A program made the position numbers and the translations under genes. This document shows positions 1-12,238 of a stretch of DNA of 64,000 bases, one piece after another. This DNA comes from Lepidonotus clava. Taxonomy: Eukaryota; Annelida; Polychaeta; Phyllodocida; Polynoidae. The notes beneath the pieces are model-generated. The model ran no database searches, had not been told where the DNA came from, and was given only the letters and a program-made list of their open reading frames with translations. The DNA is taken from contig OW387133.1 of NCBI GenBank assembly GCA_936440205.1, positions 52,540,374-52,604,373 of the forward strand. Reading direction: 5' to 3'. Each line of letters begins with the position of its first letter. Within the stretch, counting starts at the first letter, position 1.

Positions 1-197
1 CTGGATTTTCCTGTTGTTGTGATATTAATCACAAGGAAATGTTTTCTGTTTACGTCACAAAGCAAGTGTATACTATGTATGAAATTAGTGCAATGCCAAG
101 CTCCTTTTTCTTAAATAAATATCATTTGACGAGATTAAAGGCAATAGTTGCTCCATTCTGGCAAAATTATAGAAGAACATGTTTGTCTTTTCAATAG

Positions 198-3100
198 ATA
201 AGAAAAATGAGCGGACCTGTGTAGTAACCATCGAGGTGCCACCAGACCCGCTGTCTGCGACTAAATCGATCGAGTCACCGTACAAAGTAGGCATGGTGAA
301 GGTGACGAGCGGCATGCCATGGAGCGTGCTGGAGGAGAAGCTCAGCGGGGTGCTGCTTGCTCACTTCATCGAGACCTCGGTCGGTCTGCGCACCAAGAAG
401 ACCAGCAAGTTTGATGGGGGTCCCGAGTCACCCGACAGCCCGGTGCCCTTCTCACTGGGCCTCAGTATGGACAGCGTCAAGTACTTTGCCATTGGTAATT
501 ACCCAGATTCTGTTCATTGATTGCATTTTATTTTCAATACTTTAACTTAAATTGAGTGTAACTACCGGTAGCTTTAATCGTTTTATTCATAAAGGTTGGA
601 AGAGTAGTTAGTTTGGGTAGTTAGCTGTTTTTTATAGAGTGCTATTTTGTATTAAGATACACGTATAAGTATTTGTAACTTGGCTTAAAGGATTAATCTA
701 ATTATGAAATAAAACGAATTACATGTTTGTGGTTTGCTCTAGGTATGTATCACTGGTCCCCTGGAACGCCGTCTGAAAAAGCACCTTTTGAGATTCTGTG
801 TTCAAACTCTACCAAACACATCAACACAATCCTGTTCGGTAAGTTTGTTTTCCCTTTGAATGGATATGCCTTATTTGTAAAAGATGCAAATATATAAAAT
901 AACTTGCTATTTGTAGTTTACCGTCAGATTATCAATTTTGGAAAAAAGTGAAAAATTGTATACACTGTATTTATGACGTAAATTTCCGAAGTAAAAGGTG
1001 TATCAAATTAAGCGACCCAAGAAGTAATAGACGACAGTTAACGGAAATATTATCTCACTTTCAGGCTGGGAGGACAATTGTCAGTATGCGATAGGATATG
1101 AATCATTGATCTCCGTTCCTCTTCTCCAGAACTACCTCAGATTGGTAAGTACAATATGTAATGCGTCGGTCTATGTCTGACTGTTCTGCTGAAGTCAATT
1201 CTGCAACCTCAAACTATACATGGATAAACATTGCACCGTCTATTACTTGAAATCAGTCGGTGTATTTGCACATGGAGGCGTTTGAAACATATATGTGTTA
1301 ACGATATACTCTTTGGAAATTTTGTTTATATTAATATGAATATTTCTTTTGCAGGTTGAACAATACCGCAGTGTAGTCTTCTACGGCCCCAGCGGCACGG
1401 GAAAGACTTTCCTTGTTAGAAAGTTGGCTCACTGTTTGCAGGTTGGTCAATTTATGATTGCAAAGTATTATATCATCAGTGCCATTCATGGACACGCAGA
1501 TTTTCTTTCTCTTAAAAAACACTTCAGTCAAACAGACCTTCCCACTGTACACAAATATCGCCTCTTGAAATGAGTGTTGGAAACAAGACTTAAAAAGTTA
1601 AGAAATATTCGCGCTTAAATATCTGCCAGATATTTTAATAAAAATATGCTAACATCATCCTTTTCGATTTTGATGTGCGTTACCTACTCTTAAAAAGCAA
1701 ATTGTTTCCTTCAGCAAAAAGAAATACAAAGCGGGAATAAATGTGAACTCCATCTGCTGACCTTCACCGAGACCTTTACCCGAGATGACCTGCTCGACCT
1801 GATGGTAGAAAAGGGTGAGTTTTGAGACGTTGAATGTTCTTTCCTGATAACATTTAGATCAAGAACCCTGCACTTAGTCATGGTTATCCACTGATAATAT
1901 CATCATCCCAACCAACTTCATGATCACTGCACCTCCTTGCGTTCCCCCAGTGGCAACAACTGGGTTATCAAAGGTCCCTAGAGAGCCACTGGCTGTTGTG
2001 TGTGTGGCCCTGTCTATGGGACCATGCACATTGAAGAACACCTGCCTCGGTAACTGTGTAGGGGTATGTTCTCTACCTTCTCATAGATTCGATCACCATC
2101 ACCACCCTTGATATGACCCTGGCAGTTAAATAGGGTGTAAAGCAACCAATAACCAACCAACCAACCAACTTCACGATTGTGATCTATTCCTTGTTTTGCG
2201 TTCTTGAATATTGGTAACGGAGAGAATGTTATCAAGAATGTATAAAACATATTGAATTTTTTAATTCCGAAAACACGCGTACGTATACGTACATAACGGA
2301 CGCATAGGTCCGAGATGTGGTTCCATTGTCATTAGTTACATGATATGTGTGTTGCGTTCAGGCTGTCTGATGTCAGAAGGCACCCCGCTGACCCCCCGTC
2401 ATGTGCCCATCCTGGTACTTGACAACCTGGGCATCATCAACATCGCCGACATGTTCCGGGATGTCCTCATCGCCATGGAGAACCGCGGGCCCAGCCACTG
2501 CATCACCATCGAGAAAGGTGAAGCATATCATGTGTACATTATAAGTAGGAACATTGTAATATCATAACTTTATAAGCATCATAACATAACATTATTAGGA
2601 GGAACATTATAAGCGAGAACATTGTACAGCAAATGGATGTAAATCTGAATTAAAATTCCAGTTTTGTGTACCGTATTAAAAACGTGTTTGTTATCTTCCA
2701 CAACTGTATTAGGTCTCAGTTGTATGGATGATATAGGAATTGCATATGTTTAAGTTACAAAAACTAAAGCTATAATAGACACTTACAGACATAGAACCAC
2801 TGTTACTATAAACTATATTCTTCGACATTGCAGGCAGTGGAGTGACTGGCTCGTACTACCTGCACCCCAGCTGCTACATCATTGGCACCATGGACCGCAG
2901 CCGCTCCACAGGTCTGGAGCTTTCCATCCAGCAGCGGTTCCGCTGGGTGCACTTCAGAACAGATGCCGAGCCCATCCGCAACCTGCTGCAGCGCCACCTA
3001 CTCCGCCGCCTGATCCACCGCTACGGAGGCCGGCTGCCCGAAGGGGACGACCCGGTCTACCGCGCAGTCGAGTGGGTCATCTGCGTGTGGCAGCGGCTGA

Positions 3101-4876
3101 ATGACGGGCTAGCCAAACTGGGACTGGCCGAGCTCACCTTTGGCCCCTCACAGTTCCTGTCCTGCCCCATCGAGGTGAACAAGCCCAAGGCTATCCACAA
3201 GTGGCTGTGTATGTTGTGGAACCATGTGATTGCGCCTGCGGTCAGCGAGGCGGTGATCCGGGGAGCGGGATCGGACAGCACCTCACCCGGCGGTCAGCAG
3301 AAAGTGGCCAACACCGCCCTCTATGTGCTCATGCAGAGGGCCGTTGTGTCCGGCTGTCCCCTCTCAGGCCAGGGTAAGTCTTTGAATCTTGTCATGCTTT
3401 ACCTTTTGCTGAAAGAATTTTTTCACATAAAAGGACTGCCATATTTATTTTGATATCCTTGAAAAAATATTGATATTATAATATAATAAATGTACGTGTA
3501 TGTTCTCTCTTTGTTTACATATTATGTAAACAAAGAGAGAACTCGTACAGTTATGAAATTCACTGCAATATTGTGCCAAAGACTTTCATATAACTTGAAT
3601 ATATTTTTCAAATCAAATGATATCATAATTCCTTTTTCGCAGAAAAGGAACGCTACCTCACAAGTTTCCATGGCAGCAATGAGCTGGACATCAAGATGCG
3701 GGGAGATCGCCGAGACCAGCGTGGGGTGACCCCACCTAGTACCCTGGGTCTTAGCCCAGCCTCACCCGCCAACGGTGCCCTACCACCGCAAGACACGGAT
3801 ACTCCCAGGTACTGGAATATTAAATCAATCCAGTTGACATTTTCCTCTAGATTCTCGTCTCCGTGAGTTTCTTCGTCATGGCTCTGTATTTTGAAAGGAC
3901 TTTCATATAACGTGAAAGTTTATAATATCTGTTATTCGTGACATATATTTTAGAATTACTAGATATAATTATGTATAAGTCAATACGAGGGGAGAGTGGA
4001 GTGAATCTTAATATCATGATATCGTGGTCTATTTTCTTGTGAAAAATAACGACGACAGTAAATCACATTTAGAGTGTCACTATTTTGTGAAATTCAAAAG
4101 ATATGTTAAAAATATACAAAGGAAAAAACAAAGTCTCTCCTTGCCATAAGAGGCTATAAGGTAACGGTGTTGTTTGCTGTTTCAGCCCGGACCCGCCCCC
4201 GTCAATCGTCACCCTGCAGCAGTCCCTTTCGACACAGATGGTGGTTCAGACCACAGGAGGCAGCGCGGACGGGGCTGAGGACCCCACAAGCAATAACGAC
4301 CCCCTCACTGGGGAGGGAGCACAGCAGGAGGACACGCCGCCCCCTCTGCCCTCCTCCAGCCCCCCGCGGGACCTGGAGATGGGGCCTGTGAGGGTGAAGC
4401 CCAAACTGCCCAGCCCCAAACCGCAGCTGACCAAAGAGGACCTGCGACAGCGGTCTCCCCCGTCCGTCTCCCCGGTGAGGGTTCTGCGCCAGCCGAGCCC
4501 GTCCCCGCTGGGGTCGTCCACTCTCGGGGTACCCGCTTCAAACGGCAGTCTGAATGGTAGCCAGAGCCCTCTGGTGACGGCCCCCCACCTCAGGAAGGAC
4601 CTCTTCTCGGCCCCCAAAGTGGTCAGCCCCACAAGACTTAGGAAATTCGGCAGTGGCACCTCTCCTACCTCCTCGTCGGCGTCTTCCTCGCTACCTTCGG
4701 CAGACTCAGGCCACAAAGAGAAGGTTCGGAAGAATTCGCCGCCCAAAAATGTACCAAACAGAGACTTAGGACTACGCAAAACTCCGCCTCGGGTGGAGGT
4801 GACCAAGGATATCCCGACTAAGGATATTTCTCCGGTCAGAGATGGGTGTGGTACCGAGTTAAACGCACCAACTTAG
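198..4876 (+). CDS. CTTNBP2: CTTNBP2-like protein (cortactin-binding protein 2), C-terminal part, 9 exons
   Basis: Coding exons: 198-494, 743-838, 1065-1144, 1355-1441, 1715-1814, 2362-2517, 2834-3373, 3643-3808, 4186-4876. All have AG acceptors and GT donors and join in one frame to 736 residues, ending at TAG 4874-4876. The first exon starts in phase 1, so the gene begins left of the window. CTTNBP2 is a cytoskeletal scaffold that binds cortactin and, in mammals, acts at dendritic spines. The identity rests on the block in exon 2834-3373: FRWV, LLQRHLLRRLI, a DPV..AVEW segment, FGPSQFLSCP and GQQKV.NTAL, all familiar from the vertebrate CTTNBP2 C-terminus. An intact Walker A (GPSGTGKT) lies in exon 1355-1441 and a Walker B-like VPILVLDN in exon 2362-2517, so this is a P-loop NTPase-like domain. 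The last exon is a Ser/Pro-rich disordered tail. Neuron navigators have a related domain but fit less well. Confidence 0.9.
1355..1441 (+). CDS. CTTNBP2: CTTNBP2 exon carrying the Walker A P-loop
   Basis: A 29-codon, phase 0-0 exon. It reads VEQYRSVVFYGPSGTGKTFL, with a complete nucleotide-binding loop GPSGTGKT. The acceptor is ttttgcag and the donor is CAG|GTTGGT. The lysine and threonine that would contact phosphate and magnesium are present. Whether the domain hydrolyses ATP is not shown. Confidence 0.9.
1925..2160 (+). repeat. SINE-like element with CCAA tail and target-site duplication
   Basis: In the CTTNBP2 intron 1815-2361. A roughly 236-bp insert ends in (CCAA)n after TTAAATAGGGTGTAAAGC. 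It is flanked by near-identical 17-nt direct repeats (1908-1924 and 2161-2177, one mismatch). The 3' motif ending in a short repeat tail is typical of invertebrate SINEs. I do not recognise the family. Confidence 0.6.
2362..2517 (+). CDS. CTTNBP2: CTTNBP2 exon with Walker B-like strand
   Basis: Phase 1-1 exon of 156 nt. It encodes VPILVLDNLG after a GCLMSEG start. The hydrophobic strand ends in Asp-Asn where an active AAA+ ATPase would usually have Asp-Glu, so catalysis may be weak or absent even though Walker A is intact. Confidence 0.88.
2834..3373 (+). CDS. CTTNBP2: CTTNBP2 largest conserved exon (C-terminal part of NTPase-like domain)
   Basis: Phase 1-1 exon of 540 nt. It encodes CYIIGTMDR, QQRFRWVHFRTDAEP, LLQRHLLRRLI, an AVEWVICVWQRLN segment and SQFLSCPIEV. 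This is the most diagnostic piece of the gene for CTTNBP2 as against neuron navigators. The donor is CAGG|GTAAGT. Confidence 0.92.
3502..3542. repeat. Perfect 20-bp palindrome with 1-nt centre
   Basis: Left arm 3502-3521 (GTTCTCTCTTTGTTTACATA) and right arm 3523-3542 are exact reverse complements around one base. It lies in the CTTNBP2 intron 3374-3642, 99 nt before the next exon, and would fold into a strong hairpin in the pre-mRNA. Confidence 0.9.
4186..4876 (+). CDS. CTTNBP2: CTTNBP2 terminal exon, Ser/Pro-rich tail
   Basis: Acceptor tgctgtttcag. It encodes about 230 residues rich in Ser, Pro, Thr and Lys with repeated SP/TP dipeptides, which suggests a disordered and phosphorylatable tail. 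The stop TAG is at 4874-4876. It has no recognisable fold. Confidence 0.87.
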
Positions 4877-5700
4877 GGTACAGCCACTCTGGGCGCGCCT
4901 ACTTTAGGTTCTCTTCGATACCCTAGCATTAGGCATGCCCTAAAATGATATTTTATGAAACAGTGGTTACATTCATTAGTTCGATCAAAATAGGCACATA
5001 TCTTTAACAGTGATTGACTATTGGGTTTCTCACCAGCGTCTCCTGTTCGGAATGTTACTGAATTCCATCCTTTGTTATATTTTGTTTGACCAAGGAACAT
5101 TGATCATATTCATGCGTATTTATTGTTTCTAACGAAAACCAAACTAGGTTAGTTATCGATTTTTTTTAATGAGAAATGCATCGATTATATTTTGTTTGGT
5201 TTCTTTAGTTTTTACGAACAGATCTAGCTTAACTTTATGCAGTATGGTTTTACAGGAATGTAGCATAGTTACGTTTGGTCGGGAATGTATATATCAAATG
5301 AATCGTTGCCTGTTAGGAAATTGTTATCTATGAATTCCATGTTCCTATCAGTATCCACTTTGAGAGTGTTCTTTTCTGTAGTTCATATTTTGCTTATACT
5401 TAATTTACCTATGACTACCACTCATAATTATTTTGTATACATTTATTCGACGAAATTACATATCTTAATTCTAGCATTTCAGTGATATGATTTTGAAGTA
5501 GTTGATATTTAATTATAAATCCATTATTATTTTATATTTAGATTGTTTTCTACCTTTATTTATTGCTGACTGGGGTCTTACACGATTAGAATCTAGTTCT
5601 TTGGAATTGACATAACTTCACATTACACTCTCGTCTGGTAGGTAGTCTTTGCTATAATGATGCGCCATATTTGGGCAGAAACTAGTGCAATAATAAAGAT
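4877..5700 (+). other. Probable CTTNBP2 3' UTR with AATAAA at 5692-5697
   Basis: AT-rich sequence without a gene follows the stop codon. The best poly(A) hexamer I see is AATAAA at 5692-5697 (another GGAATAAA lies near 6284). The true cleavage site is not shown by sequence alone. Confidence 0.45.
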
Positions 5701-5741
5701 CAAAGTAGCCTACAGGGCTCGGCCACAAATAGAGACTGGTT

Positions 5742-5831
5742 AACAAGGTTTGTACAAAATGTTCCCGATCCAGCGCTGGCGCCGAAAGAGTGGATCGGTC
5801 ATGTTACCATACATTTTGTAATTCCTTGTTG
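5742..5831. repeat. Imperfect long inverted repeat
   Basis: AACAAGG...ACAAAATGT..CCGATCCA on the left is mirrored by TGGATCGG...ACATTTTGT...CCTTGTT on the right, around a GC-rich centre. It is probably a small decayed MITE or a structured stretch downstream of the CTTNBP2 poly(A) signal. Confidence 0.5.
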
Positions 5832-7780
5832 AATTTTATAGACTTTACTGTAAAGAATTTACATGTTCGAGGGCGACAGTTTTACATTAACTAAAAGTAT
5901 TATTATCAAATTGATCGAGAGTGATAATTAGGTCCTTTTGGTCATTGATAATTTGTGTTGTCATCTCAGTTTCAGTCAAAAAGAGTGCATGATTCAAATG
6001 GAAATCAACATATACTACTATATAATGTCCCATATTCGACCAGTCTTCTAAAAAGAAATTGACAGTAAGGAGTGGTATGGTCGAGCCCTGTTCCTACAAC
6101 AGTGTTCAGGTGGTAGAGATTCACCAATTTGATTATGATAAAATCATAAGAGTGCAATCCAAGAAGAAATTAACCGTCATAACTTCTAAATATTAATATT
6201 AGAATATAGTATATAACAATGGAAATGGCTGAGACCCGTTTAAGGCTTATGACTGTTCATCGCTGTACTGATGTTAGCACGTGGAATAAATGCAAATATT
6301 ATTTTTATTCAAATTTTGAGTGAGAATTCGGCCGTCTTCATGCAACGTGACTAAAAACAAACTTACATTTCGATCTCAAAAATCTCAACCATGACATCGA
6401 TTTTGTAATAATATGAACTAAGCTTGCCCTCTGCTTTGTAATGGTTAATTCTGAAGGAAGTTCTCATCTGTATGCTCTTTGGCCGGACAGTATTCTTCCG
6501 TCTTCGAAACTTTACAGTCGCTATGATAATGATTAACCAAAACAGCCTTTCCTGAAGTCTTCAGGGAAAAAATGGATCTGATGCTTTACTTTTAGAATAT
6601 ATAATTATAAACACTGGTACTTGAAAACACATGTAGTATTAAACCAAGACGCGAAGTCTGAAATAAACAGGGAACGAATAAGAAACTGCCCTTTTGCATG
6701 TACTGACATAATGTTTTCATCATACACGTCATATTTTGAATTCAAGACGTGATTTTATCCCAAACCTGACATATTCTAGCATGAGACTGCATATACATCC
6801 ATTTCAGTATATCCAAATATTCTTTACAGAAATCCGTTGATTAACCAAATGTTATTTGCAGCATGAAACTTTTGAGATGGGAGCGTAAATATTGGGCGTA
6901 GTTCCCTTCAGTATATGGGAACCTTCCTCATAATACATACAGTATTGCTCCCTCATATGGCTTTATTTCTCCATTGACGCTTGCTTTGAATCAACCTCTT
7001 GTTGAAACATGCCCTAACCATTGGGTAGAGTCCTGTCTGTGGTTAGTAACAGTCTGACGTCCCTCTAGGATACTAGTTTTAGCCGATGGAATTCGGACAT
7101 AGCTAGTCACTAATGTCTTGGGGAAAATGCCGTTATGACCATTCATCCTTCTCACTATCTTCTGTGACAGGGCGCACATGTTTATTTAATTGTATGCTAT
7201 ACCATGCAAAACGAGTTATTGGTACCTTACACTAGTTCTTATTCACGTGAACTTGTTTCTTTATGTTACGTTAGGCACACGAGGTGTCTGTATAATGAGT
7301 TTAATTACTGTCCAGAAAGAGATTAAGTGCCCACTTATCAGTTTATGACGCTGTGAGCACTTATGATCTCGGCTTTATACTCTTATAAAATGCATCCATT
7401 GATTTGAATGATTTTCCTCTAGCTATTTATTGTACATTTCATAAAAGGAGAATAGACGCCAGGGTGTACAGAAGATGTAATTGTGACAAACAGGCGTCTT
7501 GATAACCAATTTTTTTAATCACAGGGAAACGTTTATGCTTGTATTTGGTTAAAATAATTTCACTTCGTTGCAAGAAACGTTGTTAAATGTTTGATTAAGT
7601 TTCTTGGACCAAGGGTATTCTTAAGTTATGTAAAAGTAGAATATATATGTTTTGGTTAACAAAATACAACTGTGACTGAATGCTGAAGGCGTGATATAAT
7701 GATAATTAGATCTAAAGGATTGGGTAAAGTGTGCATCTCAAGTTATGTCAGGGTGATGATCCCTCATATCTGGGTATTAA
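5832..7780. other. Intergenic DNA, no gene seen
   Basis: AT-rich DNA between CTTNBP2 and KIZ. The open frames here are short, lack splice-supported extension and resemble no family I know. Confidence 0.6.
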
Positions 7781-7782
7781 TG

Positions 7783-7900
7783 TGACGTGCGTGATGGTGT
7801 CCCGCGAGCGGTGCTATAGTGTGATGGGACGTCAAGGGTCAAACAGTCACATGGGATGATATTACGTCAGTATGACGTCATAATAATGAACTAGCCAATC
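7783..7900 (+). promoter_or_regulatory. CRE-like and CCAAT motif cluster upstream of KIZ
   Basis: A full palindromic CRE, TGACGTCA, is at 7873-7880. ACGTCA half sites occur at about 7832 and 7864, and a GCCAATC (CCAAT box) follows at about 7894. Promoters commonly combine these. The cluster lies 1.3 kb before the KIZ start codon, so it could serve an upstream non-coding exon. That is inference. Confidence 0.35.
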
Positions 7901-8217
7901 ATTCTCCTTGTTATTTTGTGATTGAAGGTAAATGTTTGTATTCCCCAAATAAAAGATATTTAGAAATAACAGCATCGTAAATTGTTAAATTGTGTTGATA
8001 TCTAAAGTGAGGTGATATATGGTCTGCTCTAGACGAAGCGAAGACAGTGACTCTTATAGACCATAAGCAAAAGCTGACAGCGAATTGTTTCCAAATATCA
8101 GCACTTTCATCTTTTAGGACTAATTGATATTCTATCGTGCAATTAGATTTATTTTCGCGAGCCCTGAGCTGCTTCATTTACTTCATGATCAGACGAATAT
8201 AAGACAAAAAGTCCAAG

Positions 8218-8805
8218 AATAGGGGAGGACGGGGATTTTCCCCAATTTCGGGTTGATTTTAAAGAACTACTATTGAATTTACATTGATATAGCTATCAAA
8301 ATCATTTGGAGTGACTACCTTAATTTTCTACTATCCCTTTTCACTGTGTAATGAAATTTTATAGTCAATCTCGGACTTTTGCACACAAAAATTTGCCGAA
8401 AATGCAATTTTTGAAAAATAGGATAAAAACTGTTTTTCAATATTACTGATACTTTTCTCATAATGACACTTTTAGTTTGATGTTCATAACTTAATTGGCT
8501 CAAAAGTTACATAAATTTAAAGTTTTTCCTAGTTTCAGAGTAACCTGTCAAACAGTCACAGTTCCTATATAGGCAATGTATGGAAAAATATGCCATAATT
8601 TATCCCGATTTTCATGGTTATTTTGCCTAATATCTCCAGTTCTAATTAAGATAGAATAATTCTGTAAAAAGTAATGGATTTCACGATGAACGCTCTTTCT
8701 GAATATCTATAAAACATGGTGAAAAGAAAAAAATAAATTTTGGGTTGGTAGTAATTGATGTGCTATGAAATGAAATGTGATAAGATTGCCCCATGTCCCT
8801 ATGGT
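8218..8805. repeat. Possible decayed inverted-repeat element
   Basis: The left end ATAGGGGAGGACGGGG and, on the opposite strand of the right end, ATAGGGACATGGGG resemble each other and enclose AT-rich, non-coding DNA. The similarity is partial, and no clean target duplication was found. Confidence 0.25.
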
Positions 8806-9221
8806 TTTACATCCATGTCCTTGTCCCTAGGACCTATGTCGCCTAATCGATTTTCAGAAATACCCAAGTCATATCACTAGCCGAATACCGAAACTATTGA
8901 GTAACTGCTGGCGGTGTATTTCCCTACTGAAACATTCCCCTCTGGTGAAAAAGTGGAAAATAGTGATCAAACCCCTTATTTTTTGGCAGGAGTGGGGAAA
9001 TAGACAATATCTACAGCCGCGTCCTGGGGCTTCATGGGGAATATCACTTCTCATAGCCCTGGCTGAAAGGTGTTCTTACAATATTCCTAAGTTCTGGATT
9101 ATCTAGGCTAACAGGTGCGCGGGAAGCCAGACCATGTGGCCACCTGGTGGCACGTTTTAGCATAACAGAACTCTTCGGTGATAGAGGCAAAGAACACGTT
9201 GGTGACAGCTCAGATGCCAAC

Positions 9222-12200
9222 ATGGCGGCCTCGGTCGAATTCCTTGAGAAGATGAAAGAATTACAAGACATTAACTATGAAAGTGAAAACAAGAGGCTGC
9301 AGTTAGAGCAAGAACTGAATTCCTACGCAAGGTCTGACACTCGGATGGCGCGACTAAAGGCTGTGCGTTTGCAGAACTACTGGAAAAAGATCTGCGAAGA
9401 CGAAAAACGGAGTCAGTGGAGGAATGAGCAACTGCTTCAGGATTTTGATCGTGTCGAGGCTCATATGGATGAATTAAGTGCTCGAACTGAACGTCTGCGT
9501 GTCATGAAGAAACAATATGAAGATTATATTGAACGTATGTATCCGCAATGGAAAGAAAAGGTCATTTTTATGAAGCAGCAGAGAGAGCTGGCTGAGAAGC
9601 GCGCCAAGGAAAATGTCATGATGGGACATGTCGGGATGGGCGGGGGCGGGCCGGCCGTAGCCCCGCCCTGCTCGGCCGTCCACACCTACGGCCCCCCGTC
9701 TAGTGTTTCTACCGGCCTGTCTCCAAGCCAAATAAGTCACGCAAGTACCTTCCAAAGCGCGGCTCCGACATACACTGCCCCTTCTACTACTGCCACACCC
9801 CAATTCCCCGACGCGTACAGCCTTCAGTACGCGGCTGAAGTTGCGCGAAACGCCCAGCTGGCCAGTGAAGGCCGGCTAACTGAAGGCCGGACAGCTCTTC
9901 AACATCCCCAGTCAGTGCCTCAGCAGCCGTTGTCTCAGCCTCCCCAGCCAATGGTTCAGCCTCCAGGAGGTAGGTGTACTACATTGCAGCAGCTTTCCCA
10001 TCTAAAAGTGTTGCCTGTTTTTTAGATAAAAGCTGTGACCAAGTTTTCACTTATAAAATGAAGATATAGATCTAGCCTTAGCGTTATAGGCTCAAGATAA
10101 TACTTGATGAACCTGTGACAATATTTATCTAGATTTACATTATTTTTCCTTCAAAATGACATAGGCCTATAGATTTGCTTTGTAATTTGCACTCGAGCTA
10201 CACAGTGAGCCTTCTTAATATACATCATTTTTACAGGGCAAAACCAGAGTACCATGTATAGATAACTGGCTGTAGAAAAATTCTTGAACCAATGCAGATA
10301 GAGATAAACTTCCAAAAGCATATTAAACTAGACACTGAATCTGGCTGATCATATATGTTCCTCAATATTTTATTTAGCATTTAAACATTTCTATGTAATA
10401 TACCTACAGGAGGATACCGTCACGGTTACATGTCACCTGGAGAAACGGCAATACAGCCCCAGCCCCAGCCGTCAGCCGGAGGGCCCGAGTTTAGGGCCCC
10501 CTCAGCGGCCAGCACCCTCCAGACCATCTCATCCCTGCCCACAGGTACAGATCTAACGTCTATCCAAGCCCGTGCCCTGGCAGCAGCCAACCAGTCAACC
10601 GATTTCTCCGGGGTACAGACATGGGAGTCGTCGGATCTGGAATCGGCCACAGCCACAGGCCAAGGTTACTATGGGAGGGATGAGAGTTATCTGGGGCAAC
10701 CCGAAATCCAGTCCAGCGCTTTGCAAACAATTGACAGCCAGAGCGTTGAGGAAAGTGTAGAGTCTCCGAAACAGGCGACCGTCAGGCCGGTGAGAAGTTC
10801 TCCAGGTCGCAGTCAAGCTTCGATCACCATTCCAGATGCTCAAAGTATCGAGCCTGATACAGCTAGAACCGACCCCAGCTCTGCCCGTAGCCTCAGCAGA
10901 GACTCACCAGGTAGGGCTAAGGGTCAGACAAGAGAGGAGAATTCACAGCCTCTGAGCCCACGAGAATCAGCCAGAAGTGGATCCCAACCAGCTCCCATGA
11001 GAGCTCCATCCCCAGGCCGCAGGTCACGGCAGAACAGCCAGTCGTCACTTCTAGGAGACAAGTCCGAAGAAAGGTCAATATACCCGGAGGCAGATGTCAC
11101 CTTAGAGGGCTTGTACAATTTGCTTGACGCTGTCCAAGAGGTCCTCACTTCAACTCGTCAAACCAAGGAGTTCTACCGCACCGACCCACCCCCTGCCTCC
11201 GTCAGGAATGACATCATTGAAAACTGCAACAAAGGCCAAATGCTTTCTCATGTCGATCCCACTTCTATTTCAATGGTGGCTTTAGAACAGCTGCCTCTGG
11301 TGGTACAGAATTGTATGGGTGGTAGTTTACTACCGGATTCCTACCTGTACACCCCCTACCCCGACACAGACTATGACAACATACGGACCAACGTCCACCC
11401 AACCAGTATCCGATTCTGGGATCGTCTGTGCGAGCACTTTGTGGCCTTGGTTCGGTTTAACATCATGAACTGCCACGAGGTTGGGGACGTGTTTGGACCC
11501 ATGTTGATTGGGGAAGACTCTCCCTATGAAGACAAAGCTCGGGCTTTGCTGTCCGGAATGCTGGATGGCGTGGAGGTCGCGGAACCAGTGAGTCCTGGGT
11601 CGACTGCCAGTCTCTCATCCATGCTCACCCCCAAGGTAACAGTGCCCCGGCCAGTGCCCAACGAGGACGTGCCGCCCCTGGACCTGCCCCCTAGTCAGAG
11701 TGAAGCCGACGACTTCTTCAGTAAGCCGCTGCCCCAGGGTACCACCAACCCCGGGGCGTCCCTCACTCAAACCGCCGCCTACCGCCAGCTCCTGGGCACA
11801 GGCACCTCCACCCAGAAGTCGGGCGACTATGAAGACAGCGACGAGGACGAGTATGACATTGAGAAGCAGTTAACGAAGAGCCTTACCTCCCCTCGTCCTA
11901 AGTCAGGCGTCACCAAACCTTCCACAGCCTCAAGTCCCACCCCTGTAGCGGCCAGTATCCCCGCCGCCTCCAAGCCGTCGGCCGGGTCGGACGTGTCCTC
12001 CCCGGACCTGTCTCCCCCTCTGTCCCCCACCTCCCCGCCCGCCTACATCCCCTCCGTCCTCACCTCCACCGGCAAGTCCACCCTGTCCATGAGCTCCACA
12101 GGCAAAGCGGCCAAGAAACCAGGATTCCGTTTTGGTGATTCGGACACGGACGAAGAGGTGGACCTGGAGGGCACTGGCCCAGGGACCAAAAGTTTGCCGC

Positions 12201-12238
12201 ATGGGATGGAGCAAGACGATTTTGATTTCTATGATTAA
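9222..12238 (+). CDS. KIZ: Kizuna (centrosomal protein), two coding exons, 858 residues
   Basis: CDS exons 9222-9969 and 10410-12238 join in phase 1 across GGAG|GTAGGT and ctacag|GAGGA. The start is the ATG in GCCAACATGGCGGCC, a near-ideal Kozak context. Kizuna is a PLK1 substrate that keeps the pericentriolar material and spindle poles intact in mitosis. The N-terminal 110 residues carry the family signature: an ENKRLQLEQELNSYARSDTR stretch, RLKAVRLQNYWKKICEDEKR, and FDRVEAHM, very close to human KIZ (EKKRLDLEKKLYEYNQSDT). This block is a predicted coiled coil. Pro/Gln/Ser-rich linkers follow, then a second folded-looking block near residues 470-560 (LEGLYNLLDAVQEVL, MVALEQLPLVVQNCMGG), then an acidic tail ending DDFDFYD. 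It is longer than the human protein (about 670 residues), mainly in the linkers. Confidence 0.93.

Noticed and set aside
198-3373. Neuron navigator (NAV) identity for the left gene
   Set aside because: NAVs share the P-loop and an IIGTM..FRWV pattern, but the downstream LLQR.LLRR, AVEW..WQRLN and FLSCP..GQQ segments fit CTTNBP2 better.
4246-4806. Long - strand frame opposite the last CTTNBP2 exon
   Set aside because: Antisense shadow of a GC-rich, Ser/Pro-rich coding exon.
8897-9106. Small gene upstream of KIZ
   Set aside because: A 69-codon open frame with no family resemblance, overlapping the probable KIZ 5' UTR.
9147-9221. KIZ start at the upstream GTG of the same frame
   Set aside because: Eukaryotic initiation uses ATG. 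The ATG at 9222 has an excellent Kozak context and gives the family N-terminus.
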